This document shows, piece after piece, positions 27,289 to 36,452 of a stretch of DNA of 64,000 nucleotides (positions within the stretch are counted from its first letter, which is position 1; each line of letters starts with the position of its first letter). Source of the stretch: Opitutus sp. GTDB lineage: Bacteria > Verrucomicrobiota > Verrucomicrobiia > Opitutales > Opitutaceae. The stretch spans positions 1 through 64,000 of the forward strand of contig JACEUQ010000003.1 in the NCBI GenBank assembly GCA_024998815.1, read 5' to 3'. A program made the position numbers and the translations under genes. The notes beneath the pieces are model-generated. The model was given only the letters and a program-made list of their open reading frames with translations. It had not been told where the DNA came from and did not search any database.

Positions 27289-28926
27289 TTAGAACGCTTT
27301 TCCGTCGGCTTTGGTGCCGGCGAAGAACACTTCGACACCGAGTTCGGCGGCGAGCGCAGCCTTGGTGTAGAGGGCGAGATCGGCCTCCTTGGCGCTGTTG
27401 GCGTAGGCCACCTGGATGTGATTGCTCGGGTGGCGTGCCATCATCTGATCGCGGCTCACGCCATAGGTGACAGCGTGCATGATGGGCCACTGGAATGTAG
27501 TCTCTTTCCAACGACGCTCGGTCTCGGCTTGCGGCAGGCTGATGACCTTGGCTCGGCCGATATCGAGCTTGAGTTTGCCGTTCTCGACAAAGAAGCGGCT
27601 CCAAATGATCTCGCCGGTCTTGGCGATGCCACGCAGGGTGCCGCCGCCGAGCTTGAAATACATGCCCGGTTGGCGATGCGAGTCGGAGCCTGCCCAACCA
27701 TCGATATGGTGGTCGGCCGGAGCGCTGCCGGAGATGAGGAACACCCACACGTATTCGGCGGTGGAGCCGGACTTGTCCCAATCACCCCAACGCAAATCGT
27801 GGAGGGTATTGGCGCGGGGCTGGCCCAAGGCTTGGTGAACGCGGTCAGTGAACAGGCCGTCGAGGCCGGCGCACTCGTCGACTTCGTTGAAATGCGGGAT
27901 CGGTGCATCGGGGCGGATAACGGTGCCGTCAGCGCGTTTGACTGGGGGACGATCCGTGGAGTTAAGCGAACCCTCGACCAGATCGGAGGCGGGCAAGAGG
28001 TCCTTGAGGCCCTGTTGATACTGGATGCCGATCGTCTCGCAGCCGAACTCGTCGGAGATGCGCACGGCGGCGATGTACATTTTGCACTGGAGGAGAACCT
28101 GGCGCTCGGTGAGCTCGGTCGCCTCGTCCTTGCCGAAGTGGAATTTGAGGCCCTTCTTTTTGCACCAATTAAACACTTCCAGCGCCTCGGCGTCGGAGAT
28201 TTGGGTGGTCGCGTAATAGAGCGCGGACTGGGACAGGCGCTCCTTGTAAACGCCGAGCGGGAACAGCAGCTCGTCGGGGATGATGGCGTTGTACATGCCC
28301 ATACAGCCTTCGTCGAAAACGCCCATGATTGACTTGTTCACGCGAAGGTCGTCGGCGATCTTCTTGGCGACGGCGCGGGCCTTGGCCGGAATCGTGACCT
28401 TGGCGAGCGACTTGACGTGGGTGATCTTGTGTTTGGCGACACCGGTCTTCAGCCAACTTTGCAAGCCACCGAGGAACAGCGTATCGTCGAAGTTTTCGCT
28501 CCACAGTGTCGAGTATTTGACGCCGGCCTTGGTGAGCGAACCGTTGAGATTGAGCATGCCGACGAGGCCAGGCCAGGTGCCGGACCAGTTGGCGACATTA
28601 AGCAAGGGCCCGCGGTGCGAGATTAGACCGGGAAGGAGGTGATGCGAATACTGCCAGACGCACTCGGCGACGATGAGCGGGGCGGTGGGATCAATCCCAG
28701 CGAACACAGCCATGCCCTCTTTCTGCGAGGAGATGAAGCCATGATTAACATCCTTCTTGAAGGGGTGGGCGCGGACGAGCTTGTAGCCAAACGAGGCAAC
28801 AACCTCGGCCAGCTGTTTTTCCATGGCGGCCTGGGCAGGCCAGCATTTTTCGTTGGCCGTCTGACGGAGATCGCCGTTGGCGACGAGATAGACGCACTTC
28901 TTAGGCAGTTTTTTAACGGATGGCAT
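27289..28926 (-). CDS. FucI-superfamily sugar isomerase (L-fucose/L-rhamnose type)
   Basis: A 545-residue protein resembling the L-fucose/L-arabinose isomerase superfamily (COG2407-type): a first Rossmann-like half ([39 protein letters not shown]) and a second half with [19 protein letters not shown] and the acidic, His-containing end typical of a metal-dependent ketol isomerase. It would turn L-fucose or L-rhamnose into the ketose for the kinase. E. coli FucI has 591 residues and RhaA 419, so the length favours the FucI group, whereas the kinase favours rhamnose. It is the first gene of the operon. Confidence 0.78.
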   Translation of the reverse strand: MPSVKKLPKKCVYLVANGDLRQTANEKCWPAQAAMEKQLAEVVASFGYKLVRAHPFKKDVNHGFISSQKEGMAVFAGIDPTAPLIVAECVWQYSHHLLPGLISHRGPLLNVANWSGTWPGLVGMLNLNGSLTKAGVKYSTLWSENFDDTLFLGGLQSWLKTGVAKHKITHVKSLAKVTIPAKARAVAKKIADDLRVNKSIMGVFDEGCMGMYNAIIPDELLFPLGVYKERLSQSALYYATTQISDAEALEVFNWCKKKGLKFHFGKDEATELTERQVLLQCKMYIAAVRISDEFGCETIGIQYQQGLKDLLPASDLVEGSLNSTDRPPVKRADGTVIRPDAPIPHFNEVDECAGLDGLFTDRVHQALGQPRANTLHDLRWGDWDKSGSTAEYVWVFLISGSAPADHHIDGWAGSDSHRQPGMYFKLGGGTLRGIAKTGEIIWSRFFVENGKLKLDIGRAKVISLPQAETERRWKETTFQWPIMHAVTYGVSRDQMMARHPSNHIQVAYANSAKEADLALYTKAALAAELGVEVFFAGTKADGKAF

Positions 28927-29029
28927 AGTGGTGAATAGCGCTGGATTCGACGGGATTGAGCGGGGTTGGGGCTACGTCGACAGGTCGAATATCAACCTTC
29001 CCACTTTAGCAGATTTACCCAATAAGTGA
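28927..29029. promoter_or_regulatory. Divergent promoter region of the deoxyhexose operon and its AraC regulator
   Basis: A 103-base gap between divergently transcribed genes. It contains an inverted repeat ATTCGAC (28945-28951) and GTCGAAT (28984-28990), 32 bases apart, which may be regulator half-sites. Promoter hexamers cannot be assigned with confidence. Confidence 0.45.
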
Positions 29030-29941
29030 ATGGACGTTACCAGCCACCACATGGATAATATCGGCCTTCCCCAAAACCCGCCCTTGCTCGCCGCCCAAGT
29101 GGCGGACAGCAGCACCTTTTTCCTCCAACTGGCTGGCCCGTGGCGTGAACGGGTAACCGTTACGCTAGGAGGAAGGGAACGCTGCCGCCCCGACTACACC
29201 CTAAGCCGAACGCGTTACGCCTACACCGTGATCGAACTGGTGGTCGCCGGCTCCGGGCGGTGCGTGCTCGATGGCACCGAGCACCGATTGGAACCGGGCG
29301 TCTGCTTTGCGTCGGGGCCGCGCACCTCTGTCCGCATCGAAACCGAGGCCGATGCGCCCTTGGAAAAGTTTTTCTTCGCTCTAGCCGGCCCCGGAGTCAC
29401 GCGAGCCCTCACCCGAGCGGGCCTTCTGCATGGACGGGCTCGGCGCGTGGCCGCACTCGGCGACCTTCGTGAACTCGCCGAGCAAATCACCCGCGAGGGA
29501 CGACGCCACGGGCCTGCCTCCACCCCGATTTGCAGCCGCCTTGCTGAGGTATTCCTGTTGAAAATCGGCGAAGCGCCTGCGCGCGGAGCCAGCCTCAGCC
29601 CCAACGCCGGAACCGAGGCGGCGCGGGAAAATTTTGAACGCTGTCGTTCGCTCATCGACACGAACGCCGCCGCATGGCGCGGGCTGGACGAAATTGCCGC
29701 AGCCGCCCGCCTTGAGGCGTCAAGTGTGTGCCGGTTATTTCGCCGCTTCTTGGGTGTGAGCCCGCATCAATACCTGCGACGGCGGAAAATGGCGCTCGCT
29801 GCCGCCTTTTTACTCGAAAAGGGGGCCCGGGTTCAGGACGTCGCCAATCGCGTGGGCATGGACGACCCGTTTCATTTCTCGCGCAGTTTTAGGTTGGTCC
29901 ACGGCGTGGCCCCCAGTGCGTTGATTGCGGCCCGCCGCTGA
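29030..29941 (+). CDS. AraC-family transcriptional regulator
   Basis: A 303-residue regulator with an N-terminal cupin-like sensing domain (YTVIELVVAGSGRCVLDGTEHRLEPG, about 64-89) and a C-terminal double helix-turn-helix (LDEIAAAARLEASSVCRLFRR and VQDVANRVGMDDPFHFSRSFR, then HGVAPSAL). It is transcribed away from the deoxyhexose operon and should activate it in response to the sugar or a pathway intermediate. An in-frame GTG four bases upstream is out of frame with this start, so the ATG is taken. Confidence 0.9.
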   Translation: MDVTSHHMDNIGLPQNPPLLAAQVADSSTFFLQLAGPWRERVTVTLGGRERCRPDYTLSRTRYAYTVIELVVAGSGRCVLDGTEHRLEPGVCFASGPRTSVRIETEADAPLEKFFFALAGPGVTRALTRAGLLHGRARRVAALGDLRELAEQITREGRRHGPASTPICSRLAEVFLLKIGEAPARGASLSPNAGTEAARENFERCRSLIDTNAAAWRGLDEIAAAARLEASSVCRLFRRFLGVSPHQYLRRRKMALAAAFLLEKGARVQDVANRVGMDDPFHFSRSFRLVHGVAPSALIAARR

Positions 29942-29970
29942 TGGGTTCAGACTGGTGGGCAGTAACATGA

Positions 29971-30087
29971 AACTTGTCGGATCGAAAGTGGTGCGGTGCT
30001 TTAGCCCGCATCGGCGATTGTAAATTAAATACCATCAAACCTGCGGGCTGAAGCACCGCACTACCGCAGAACTCAATCCGACAACTT
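29971..30087. repeat. Long inverted repeat between convergent genes
   Basis: The arm GTGCGGTGCTTTAGCCCGCA (29991-30010) pairs with TGCGGGCTGAAGCACCGCAC (30042-30061), and AACTTGTCGGAT (29971 on) pairs with ATCCGACAACTT near 30076-30087. The whole forms an imperfect hairpin of more than 100 bases with an A/T-rich loop. Confidence 0.7.
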
Positions 30088-30111
30088 GAGTGTGACTGCC
30101 TACTAACCCAC

Positions 30112-30138
30112 AAAAAAACCGGCGCTTACGCCGGTTTT
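30112..30138 (-). terminator. Rho-independent terminator of the P-loop protein gene
   Basis: ACCGGCG (30118-30124) and CGCCGGT (30129-30135) form a stem around CTTA. On the minus strand the stem is followed by seven T residues. It lies a few bases beyond the stop at 30146. Confidence 0.85.
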
Positions 30139-30145
30139 CGGGGGA

Positions 30146-30991
30146 TCAGGGGAGGTACTTGGCGATATCCGGAATCTCCATTTCGCGTCGGCCGCCGAGG
30201 CGCAGCTGGAAATAGGGATCAACCTGAGGCCTCCAGTCATCGCCGTCGTCCTCGGCGGCTTCCTTGCCCTGGCCAGCTTTTTTCTCCGGCTGGTCGTCGA
30301 CCACCTCGATGCCATCCTCGTCTTCGGTACCAAATTCGACGCCTTCGAGGTCCAAGCCGGTCCACTCGTCGAGGTCGAAAATATGGGACATGCGCCGGGC
30401 CTGCGGATCGAGTACGAGAAGCGGGTTTTTAACCCGGCCGGCTTTGACGAACTCAAAAAGGCAGGGGTAACAAAGGTCTTTAAACCGCAGCTGGAACTCG
30501 GACATCCATTTATTGGCAACCCCCTCGCGCTGGTTGAGCAACGCGACGTCGGAAAAATGAATACAGGCGTCGTACCAAGCGATGAGCACGGGGTGTTGTT
30601 CGGCCAGACGGCAGCTCACCACGGTGATGATGCGGCCAATCTCGGCCTGCACTGCGGGCACCCATTTTTGCAGGGCCTCCAGCTGATCAACGGGATTCTG
30701 CCGGCCATCGGTCACGAAAAACACGTGGGTGGCACCGGGAGGCAGCGCGGCGGAGATCGCCCCCTCGCTCCAATTCCAGCGGGCGAGCGAGGGCAGGCGT
30801 GCGTCCTGCGCATCGGCGGGTTCGGCAGCGGCGAGCAACACAGCGGCGTGGGCGCCCTCGGGCAGACCGCCGTCAATCAGGTCGGCGAGCACCTCGCGGC
30901 GGCCCGACCCGGCGGCACCGAGAATAATGTAAATGAATGGAGTTTCAGCGGGCATAACGGGTACGGGATCGAGCAAAGGCATGAGATTCAT
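30146..30991 (-). CDS. Degenerate G3E/CobW-like P-loop protein
   Basis: A 281-residue protein (starts ATG at 30991 or 30982) with a phosphate-loop-like sequence YIILGAAGSGRREVLADLI at about 20-38. The usual Lys of Walker A is Arg here. Later FSDVALLNQRE sits where CobW-type GTPases have the base-recognition motif NKxD. The C-terminal third is acidic (FGTEDEDGIEVVDDQPEKK) and ends DIAKYLP. It follows aroC by 16 bases on the same strand. Nucleotide binding or metal handling is possible but the motif changes argue for an altered activity. No firm function. Confidence 0.6.
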   Translation of the reverse strand: MNLMPLLDPVPVMPAETPFIYIILGAAGSGRREVLADLIDGGLPEGAHAAVLLAAAEPADAQDARLPSLARWNWSEGAISAALPPGATHVFFVTDGRQNPVDQLEALQKWVPAVQAEIGRIITVVSCRLAEQHPVLIAWYDACIHFSDVALLNQREGVANKWMSEFQLRFKDLCYPCLFEFVKAGRVKNPLLVLDPQARRMSHIFDLDEWTGLDLEGVEFGTEDEDGIEVVDDQPEKKAGQGKEAAEDDGDDWRPQVDPYFQLRLGGRREMEIPDIAKYLP

Positions 30992-31007
30992 GCCCCACGT
31001 TGGTTGA

Positions 31008-32111
31008 TTAGACTGGAAACTCAAATGAGCGGTTCTGCGCGTTCTGGCGCATCGCGTGGTCGAGCAGGACGAGGGCCGCCATCGCCTCGACGATGACCAC
31101 CGCTCGCGGTACCACACAGGGATCATGGCGACCTTTACCCATGAGTTCGGTCGGCTGACCGGCCAAATCCACGGTTGGCTGAGACTGCAAAATGGTCGCG
31201 GTGGGCTTAAAGGCCACGCGGAAGACAATCTCTTCGCCGTTGCTGATGCCACCCTGCACGCCGCCGGAACGGTTGGTCAACGTGCGCACACGGCCGTCGC
31301 GGTTTTCAAACAGGTCGTTGTGCTCGGAGCCCTTGAGCAGCGAGCCGTCGAAACCGCTGCCGACCTCAAAGCCCTTGGTCGCCGGCAAAGACAACATGGC
31401 CTTCGCGAGGTCGGCCTCCAGCCGGTCGAACACCGGCTCGCCCAGCCCCGTCGGCACATTGCGGATACGGCATTCAATCACGCCACCCACAGAGTCACCG
31501 TGGCTGCGCACGTCCTTGATGCGCGCGATCATCGCCGCAGCGGTCTCGGGATGCGGGCAACGCACTGCGGTCGCCTCCACCTCGGCCAGCGAGGGAAACG
31601 CGCTCAACGCTTCCGCCGGCACCGCGATATCGTGCACGCGGGTAACATAGGCGCGGGTCTCGACGCCGTAGGCCAGCGTGAGGATCTTGCGGGCAAGCGC
31701 GCCAGCCGCCACACGGGCGATGGTCTCGCGAGCCGAACTGCGCCCACCGCCGTTGGGGTCGCGCACGCCGAACTTGGCCTGATAAGTGAAATCCGCGTGC
31801 GAGGGGCGGAACGCCTGCTTCATCTCGTTGTAGGCGCTGGACCGCTGGTCGGTGTTGCGCACGAAAAGCCCGATCGGCGTGCCGGTGGTTTTGCCCTCAT
31901 ACACGCCGGACAAAATCTCAACCACGTCGGCCTCTTTACGCGGGGTGCTGATGTCGCTCTGCCCAGGGCGGCGGCGATCGAGCTCGGCCTGGATCTCCTC
32001 GACGGTGATGGGCAGCGAAGGCGGGCAGCCGTCGATGACTACGCCGATGCCGGGACCATGGCTTTCGCCCCAGGTGGTGATACGGAAAAGATGGCCGAAA
32101 CTATTGGGCAT
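31008..32111 (-). CDS. aroC: Chorismate synthase
   Basis: A 367-residue enzyme of the shikimate pathway, turning 5-enolpyruvylshikimate-3-phosphate into chorismate with reduced FMN. Signatures: [15 protein letters not shown] (9-23), [14 protein letters not shown] at about 47, [21 protein letters not shown] at about 118, and [12 protein letters not shown] at about 275. Length is standard. The stop is followed by the P-loop gene, and upstream lies a divergent region before gspD with a run of about 12 C residues near 32190. Confidence 0.97.
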   Translation of the reverse strand: MPNSFGHLFRITTWGESHGPGIGVVIDGCPPSLPITVEEIQAELDRRRPGQSDISTPRKEADVVEILSGVYEGKTTGTPIGLFVRNTDQRSSAYNEMKQAFRPSHADFTYQAKFGVRDPNGGGRSSARETIARVAAGALARKILTLAYGVETRAYVTRVHDIAVPAEALSAFPSLAEVEATAVRCPHPETAAAMIARIKDVRSHGDSVGGVIECRIRNVPTGLGEPVFDRLEADLAKAMLSLPATKGFEVGSGFDGSLLKGSEHNDLFENRDGRVRTLTNRSGGVQGGISNGEEIVFRVAFKPTATILQSQPTVDLAGQPTELMGKGRHDPCVVPRAVVIVEAMAALVLLDHAMRQNAQNRSFEFPV

Positions 32112-32288
32112 GAAAAAGCGTCACGGTTGGGGGGCCGTCCGCCTCCCGCAAGTTTCAAAAACACTGCGCACGCCAAAAGCGCCGGCTTCGCCCCCCCCCC
32201 ACCCCGTTAAGCGCATAACTCCATTTACAACCCCACTGCGTTCACCTCTGCTCTGCGACTTCGCCCCCGAAGTCCCGTACTCTATTTT

Positions 32289-34385
32289 ATGCGATTTTCC
32301 CGCCCGTTTGCCCTTGCCGGTCTGTGCCTTACCCCCGCCGCCTTGATTGCGCAGATGCCCGCTTCTGTAACCACCACGGTTCCGGCGGCCCGCGCACCAG
32401 AGGAGATCATCGACTCCCTGCGTCTGCGCGATGCGCCGCTGGATCTGGTGATCGACCGCCTGGAAGCATGGACCGGCCGCATCGTGCTACGCCCGCAAGC
32501 CCTGCCGTCCACCGCGATCACCCTCAACATCCCCCGACCCGTAACCAAGGCCGAGGCGATCCAGGCGCTCGTCTCCGTTCTCGCGCTCAACAACATCGGC
32601 GTGGTCGAGATGGGCGAAAAATACCTGAAAATCGTCGAGCTCGCCAACAAGACCCGCACCGAAGCCCCCGAGTTGTTAACCGAATCCACCCTAGGACTTC
32701 CCGCCAGCGGCAAGGTCGCCTCCAAGATTTTCGACCTCCAAAACCTCAAGGCCCAAGAGTTCGTCCCGCAGCTCAACTCCCTGCTCAACGTCCAACTCGG
32801 CGGCGCGATTCTTTTTAACAACACCAACGCGTTTCTCGTCACCGATTCCATTTCCAATCTGCAGCGCGTCGAGCAACTGCTCCTCACCCTCGACCGCCCC
32901 GCCTCCACCGATTTCTCGCCCAAGTTTTACCCCCTGCATTTTGCCAAGGCCAGCGACCTAGCCGGCCGCGTGAAGCAGATGCTGCAAAACCCCGCCCAGC
33001 AGGCCCTCGGCAACTCCCTCTCGCTCTCGGCCGACGACCGCACCAACCAACTCGTCCTCATCGCCGACTCCCGCCAGCACCCCTTTTTTGACGCGCTCAT
33101 CGCCAAGCTCGACGTCAAGGCCGACCCCAACACGCGCAACGAGGTCATCTACCTCAAGCACGCCACCGCCGATAAAGTCGCCACCCTGCTGACCACCATC
33201 GTCACCGGCCAAACGGGCGCCGCCGCCAAGGCCAACGGCGGTGCAACCAAGTCGCAGGCCGGCTTCGGCAATTCCAGTCCCTTTAATCCCCCTGAGCCCG
33301 CAGCCAAGCCAGCCGCCAACGCCCAGCCCGCCACCAAGGCCCCGACTGCCCCCTCAGCACCCACCGGCGGCTCCGAGTCGGACACCCAGTTCAGCAGCTT
33401 GCTCACGATCACCTCCGACGAACGCAGCAACGCCGTCATCATCAGCGGCACCGGCGACGACATCCGCCTCATCCGCGAACTGGTGGATAAAATCGACATC
33501 GTCCTTGCCCAAGTACGCATCGAGGTGGTCATCGCTGAAGTCACCCTCTCCGACACCGACAAGAGCGGCATCAGCAAGCTTGGACTCACCGTGGGCCAAT
33601 CGGGCAGCACGATACAGCTCACCAAGTTCTCCGGCAGTGTAGCCGGATGGGACGTGACAAACGGCGTCGTCAATCCCCTCGCCTTCGACGCCGCCATGAA
33701 CAGCGGCAGCATGGGATCCAAGAGCGAGGTCAAGGTCCTCTCCGCTCCCACCATCGTTACCGCGCACAATAAGGAAGCGCAGATCATCGTCGGCGAGTCC
33801 CGCCCCATCATCACCGGCTCCACCGCGACGCCCAATTCCGGCACCGGCGGCGGCACCACCACCAGCTCGACGGTCACCTACAAGGACATTGCCATCGACC
33901 TCAAGGTCACCCCGCTCATCGGCGATGATGGCTCCATTCAGCTCACCATTGATCAGCAGGTAAACGACATCCTCGGCACCGTGCCCGTCGACGGCAACGA
34001 CCAGCCTGTCATCGGCCGCCGCCAGGCCAAATCCACCATCAACGTGAACGACGGCGAAATGATCGTCCTCGGCGGCCTCCAGCGCACCAAAAACGAGAAA
34101 TCACGCGGCAAACTCGGCTTCATTTTTGAGATCCCGGTCCTCAGCCATCTGCTCGGTGCCCGCACCAAGACCGCCTCCCGCACCGAGCTCCTACTCTTTA
34201 TCCGCCCCCACGTTCTCTCCACCGCCATCGGCACCGCCCAGGCGCGCACCGAGATCGAACGCCAGACCAACAAGGACCAAATCCAAAAGCACCTCGACGG
34301 CACCCCCTTTAATCCGCCTCCGCCGCCCCCGGCTGAAAAGCCCGCCGACAAGCCCGAGCCCACGGCTAAAAAGAAGAAAAGCTAA
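32289..34385 (+). CDS. gspD: Type II secretion secretin GspD
   Basis: A 698-residue outer-membrane secretin with signal peptide (MRFSRPFALAGLCLTPAALIAQ). Three or more N-domains follow (LRDAPLDLVIDRLEAWTG; FVPQLNSLLNVQLGG; YLKHATADKVATLLTTIV, the last interrupted by a Pro/Ala-rich insert at about 315-358). The secretin core has KVLSAPTIVTAHNKEAQIIVG and the end segment IVLGGLQRTKNEKSRGKLGF...LFIRPHVLST. It forms the ring through which folded proteins or a pseudopilus pass. gspE follows after 11 bases. Confidence 0.94.
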   Translation: MRFSRPFALAGLCLTPAALIAQMPASVTTTVPAARAPEEIIDSLRLRDAPLDLVIDRLEAWTGRIVLRPQALPSTAITLNIPRPVTKAEAIQALVSVLALNNIGVVEMGEKYLKIVELANKTRTEAPELLTESTLGLPASGKVASKIFDLQNLKAQEFVPQLNSLLNVQLGGAILFNNTNAFLVTDSISNLQRVEQLLLTLDRPASTDFSPKFYPLHFAKASDLAGRVKQMLQNPAQQALGNSLSLSADDRTNQLVLIADSRQHPFFDALIAKLDVKADPNTRNEVIYLKHATADKVATLLTTIVTGQTGAAAKANGGATKSQAGFGNSSPFNPPEPAAKPAANAQPATKAPTAPSAPTGGSESDTQFSSLLTITSDERSNAVIISGTGDDIRLIRELVDKIDIVLAQVRIEVVIAEVTLSDTDKSGISKLGLTVGQSGSTIQLTKFSGSVAGWDVTNGVVNPLAFDAAMNSGSMGSKSEVKVLSAPTIVTAHNKEAQIIVGESRPIITGSTATPNSGTGGGTTTSSTVTYKDIAIDLKVTPLIGDDGSIQLTIDQQVNDILGTVPVDGNDQPVIGRRQAKSTINVNDGEMIVLGGLQRTKNEKSRGKLGFIFEIPVLSHLLGARTKTASRTELLLFIRPHVLSTAIGTAQARTEIERQTNKDQIQKHLDGTPFNPPPPPPAEKPADKPEPTAKKKKS

Positions 34386-34396
34386 ACCGCGGCACC

Positions 34397-36172
34397 ATGA
34401 GTGAATCCCCGAATTTAGCCGCCTTGGAGCCTGGCCGCTCAACCGTGCCCACTCTGCTACCGGACTCCTTGTCTGAGCGTATTTCCAACGACCAACGTCA
34501 GGGCATCGCCGAGGCCCCACGCAACCAGCGCATCAAACTTCTCGCGTCCGCTCTCGGCCTCGACGAGCCCAAAACACTCGCCGCCCTCGCCGCCGCCTCC
34601 GGCCTCGACATCGCCAGCAACCTCGAAGCCGACCCCGCATCCCTCGGCCTGCTCCCCGCCCGCTTGGTCCACGACTACCAACTCGTGCCCATCCTCCTCG
34701 CCGCCGACACCAGCTCGGAGCTCCCAGCTCCGAGCTCCCAGCTCCGAGCTCCCCATAACTCGCCGCTCCACCTCGCCACCGCTTGGATGCCCGATGACGT
34801 AATGGCCGACTGGATTCGCACCTTTACCCCGCGCCCGTTGGTCTGGCACCTCGGCGTGCCGGAAAAAATCCACCACCTCATCCTCCTGCACTTCGGCGTC
34901 GGCTCCGGTAGCCTTGAAGATGGCGATGAGTCCTACGTCGCCCCCGAAACCCTCGCTCAAGCCGAGTCCGACGTGGACGCGGACGCCGCCGTGGTGCGTT
35001 TCGTCACCGACGTCATTTCCCAAGCCGTCGCCGACGAGGCGACTGACATCCACTTCGAGCCGCAGGAAACCCAGCTCACCATCCGCTACCGGGTCGACGG
35101 CATCCTCGTGCAAGTCCCCGTTCCGGAAAACCTCCGCCGCTTTCAGGACGCGATTATCTCGCGCCTGAAAATAATGGCGAAACTCAACATCTCCGAAAAA
35201 CGCCTGCCTCAAGACGGGCGCATCAACTTCCGCGCCGGCGCCACCGTCCTCGACATCCGCGTGGCCACCGCGCCCACCATCTACGCCGAATCCGTCTCCC
35301 TGCGTCTGCTCAACCAAAAGAAAGAGGCCTACAGCATGGACCGCCTCGGCATGAGCCCGAGCGAGCAGGAGCAGATCAACAACGTCCTCGATTACCCCCA
35401 CGGCATCATCCTCGTGACTGGCCCGACCGGCTCGGGCAAATCCACCTCGCTCAACGCCTTTCTGCGCAAGATCAACTCAACCGATCTGCGCATCATCACC
35501 GTCGAAGACCCGATCGAGTACGAAGTCCCTGGAGTTAACCAGATCCAGATCCGCTCCGAGATCGGGCTGACCTTCGCCAACGCCCTGCGCAGCATCCTGC
35601 GCCAAGACCCCGACGTGATCATGGTCGGTGAAATCCGCGACCGCGACACCGCCGATATCGCCATCCGCGCCTCGCTCACCGGCCATTTGGTGTTTTCAAC
35701 GCTTCACACCAACGACGCCCCCGGCGCTATCACCCGCTTGATCGACATGGGCATCGAGCCCTTTTTGGTCGCCTCGGCAATCGAGCTGGTGATCGCCCAG
35801 CGCCTCGTGCGCCGCCTCTGCCACGACTGCTCGCGCCCCGAGCCCATTGCCGCGATCAAACTCAAGGACACGATGGCGATCCTCGGCCTGGACGAAAGTG
35901 AAGCCGACGGAGTCACGCAGTTGCAAAGCCCGGTTGGCTGCGACCGCTGTCGAGGCACGGGTTACCGCGGCCGCATTGGCCTGTTCGAAATCCTAAAGCC
36001 CACGGACGAACTCCACGACCTCATCCTCAAACGCGAAAGCACGCGCACCCTGGCCCAATGCGCCCGGGCCAACGGCATGAGCACGCTAGGCCAATCCGGC
36101 TGGGCCAAAGTCAAAACCGGCCTCACCACCCTCGACGAAGTACTACGCGTCGTCACCGTCGTAGAAAAATAA
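34397..36172 (+). CDS. gspE: Type II secretion/pilus assembly ATPase GspE
   Basis: A 591-residue cytoplasmic hexameric ATPase. Residues about 40-150 are an MshEN-like N-domain. Walker A is GPTGSGKSTSLN at about 341, Walker B DPDVIMVGEIRDRDTADIA at about 405, and a zinc tetracysteine module (LCHDCSRPE, then VGCDRCRGTGYRGR) lies at about 475-520. An in-frame insert around residues 106-120 (SSELPAPSSQLRAP) is encoded by a tandem micro-repeat of AGCTC units and is not typical of the family. Confidence 0.95.
   Translation: MSESPNLAALEPGRSTVPTLLPDSLSERISNDQRQGIAEAPRNQRIKLLASALGLDEPKTLAALAAASGLDIASNLEADPASLGLLPARLVHDYQLVPILLAADTSSELPAPSSQLRAPHNSPLHLATAWMPDDVMADWIRTFTPRPLVWHLGVPEKIHHLILLHFGVGSGSLEDGDESYVAPETLAQAESDVDADAAVVRFVTDVISQAVADEATDIHFEPQETQLTIRYRVDGILVQVPVPENLRRFQDAIISRLKIMAKLNISEKRLPQDGRINFRAGATVLDIRVATAPTIYAESVSLRLLNQKKEAYSMDRLGMSPSEQEQINNVLDYPHGIILVTGPTGSGKSTSLNAFLRKINSTDLRIITVEDPIEYEVPGVNQIQIRSEIGLTFANALRSILRQDPDVIMVGEIRDRDTADIAIRASLTGHLVFSTLHTNDAPGAITRLIDMGIEPFLVASAIELVIAQRLVRRLCHDCSRPEPIAAIKLKDTMAILGLDESEADGVTQLQSPVGCDRCRGTGYRGRIGLFEILKPTDELHDLILKRESTRTLAQCARANGMSTLGQSGWAKVKTGLTTLDEVLRVVTVVEK
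34711..34754. repeat. AGCTC-type tandem micro-repeat inside gspE
   Basis: About three units of AGCTCCCAGCTCCG in 44 bases, translated in frame as SSELPAPSSQLRAP. A related array lies in gspF (36618-36700). Confidence 0.75.
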
Positions 36173-36186
36173 CCGCGCCGCGCGGA

Positions 36187-36434
36187 ATGCCCAAGGACCA
36201 AGGCCCAATGACCAGTGTCCAATGTTCAATGCCCAATGGGGTATCCATCGTCCCGCTCATCTCGCTTTAACAGCCACCTCGAGTCGAATGAACTCCCCCA
36301 CCCCTCCCATTGAGCCTTGGCCATTGGTCATTGCCCATTGGTCAATTGGTCTCGGTCATTGGTCCTTGGTCCTTGGTCATTGGCCATTGGTCCTTGGTCC
36401 TTGGCCATTGGTCCTTGGTCCTTGGCCATTGGTC
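36187..36434. repeat. CCAATG/CCTTGG micro-repeat field between gspE and gspF
   Basis: The first part (36187-36240) reads as repeats of CCAATGACC/CCAATG. The second (36308-36434) is a dense array of CATTGGTCCTTGG-type units in the opposite sense, with more than ten copies of TTGG. The two halves can fold back on each other. There is no gene in this 280-base gap; any ORF here is low complexity. Confidence 0.85.
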
Positions 36435-36452
36435 ATTAAGTAAGCCTCCCGC

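Noticed and set aside
19372-28926. A bacterial microcompartment for fucose/rhamnose
   Set aside because: No shell-protein (BMC-domain) genes are present in or next to the operon.
31056-32210. A 384-codon plus-strand frame opposite aroC
   Set aside because: Antisense shadow of chorismate synthase, rich in Arg, Gly and His, with no domain.
36187-36434. A CRISPR array
   Set aside because: The units are short overlapping words without regular spacing or unique spacers.
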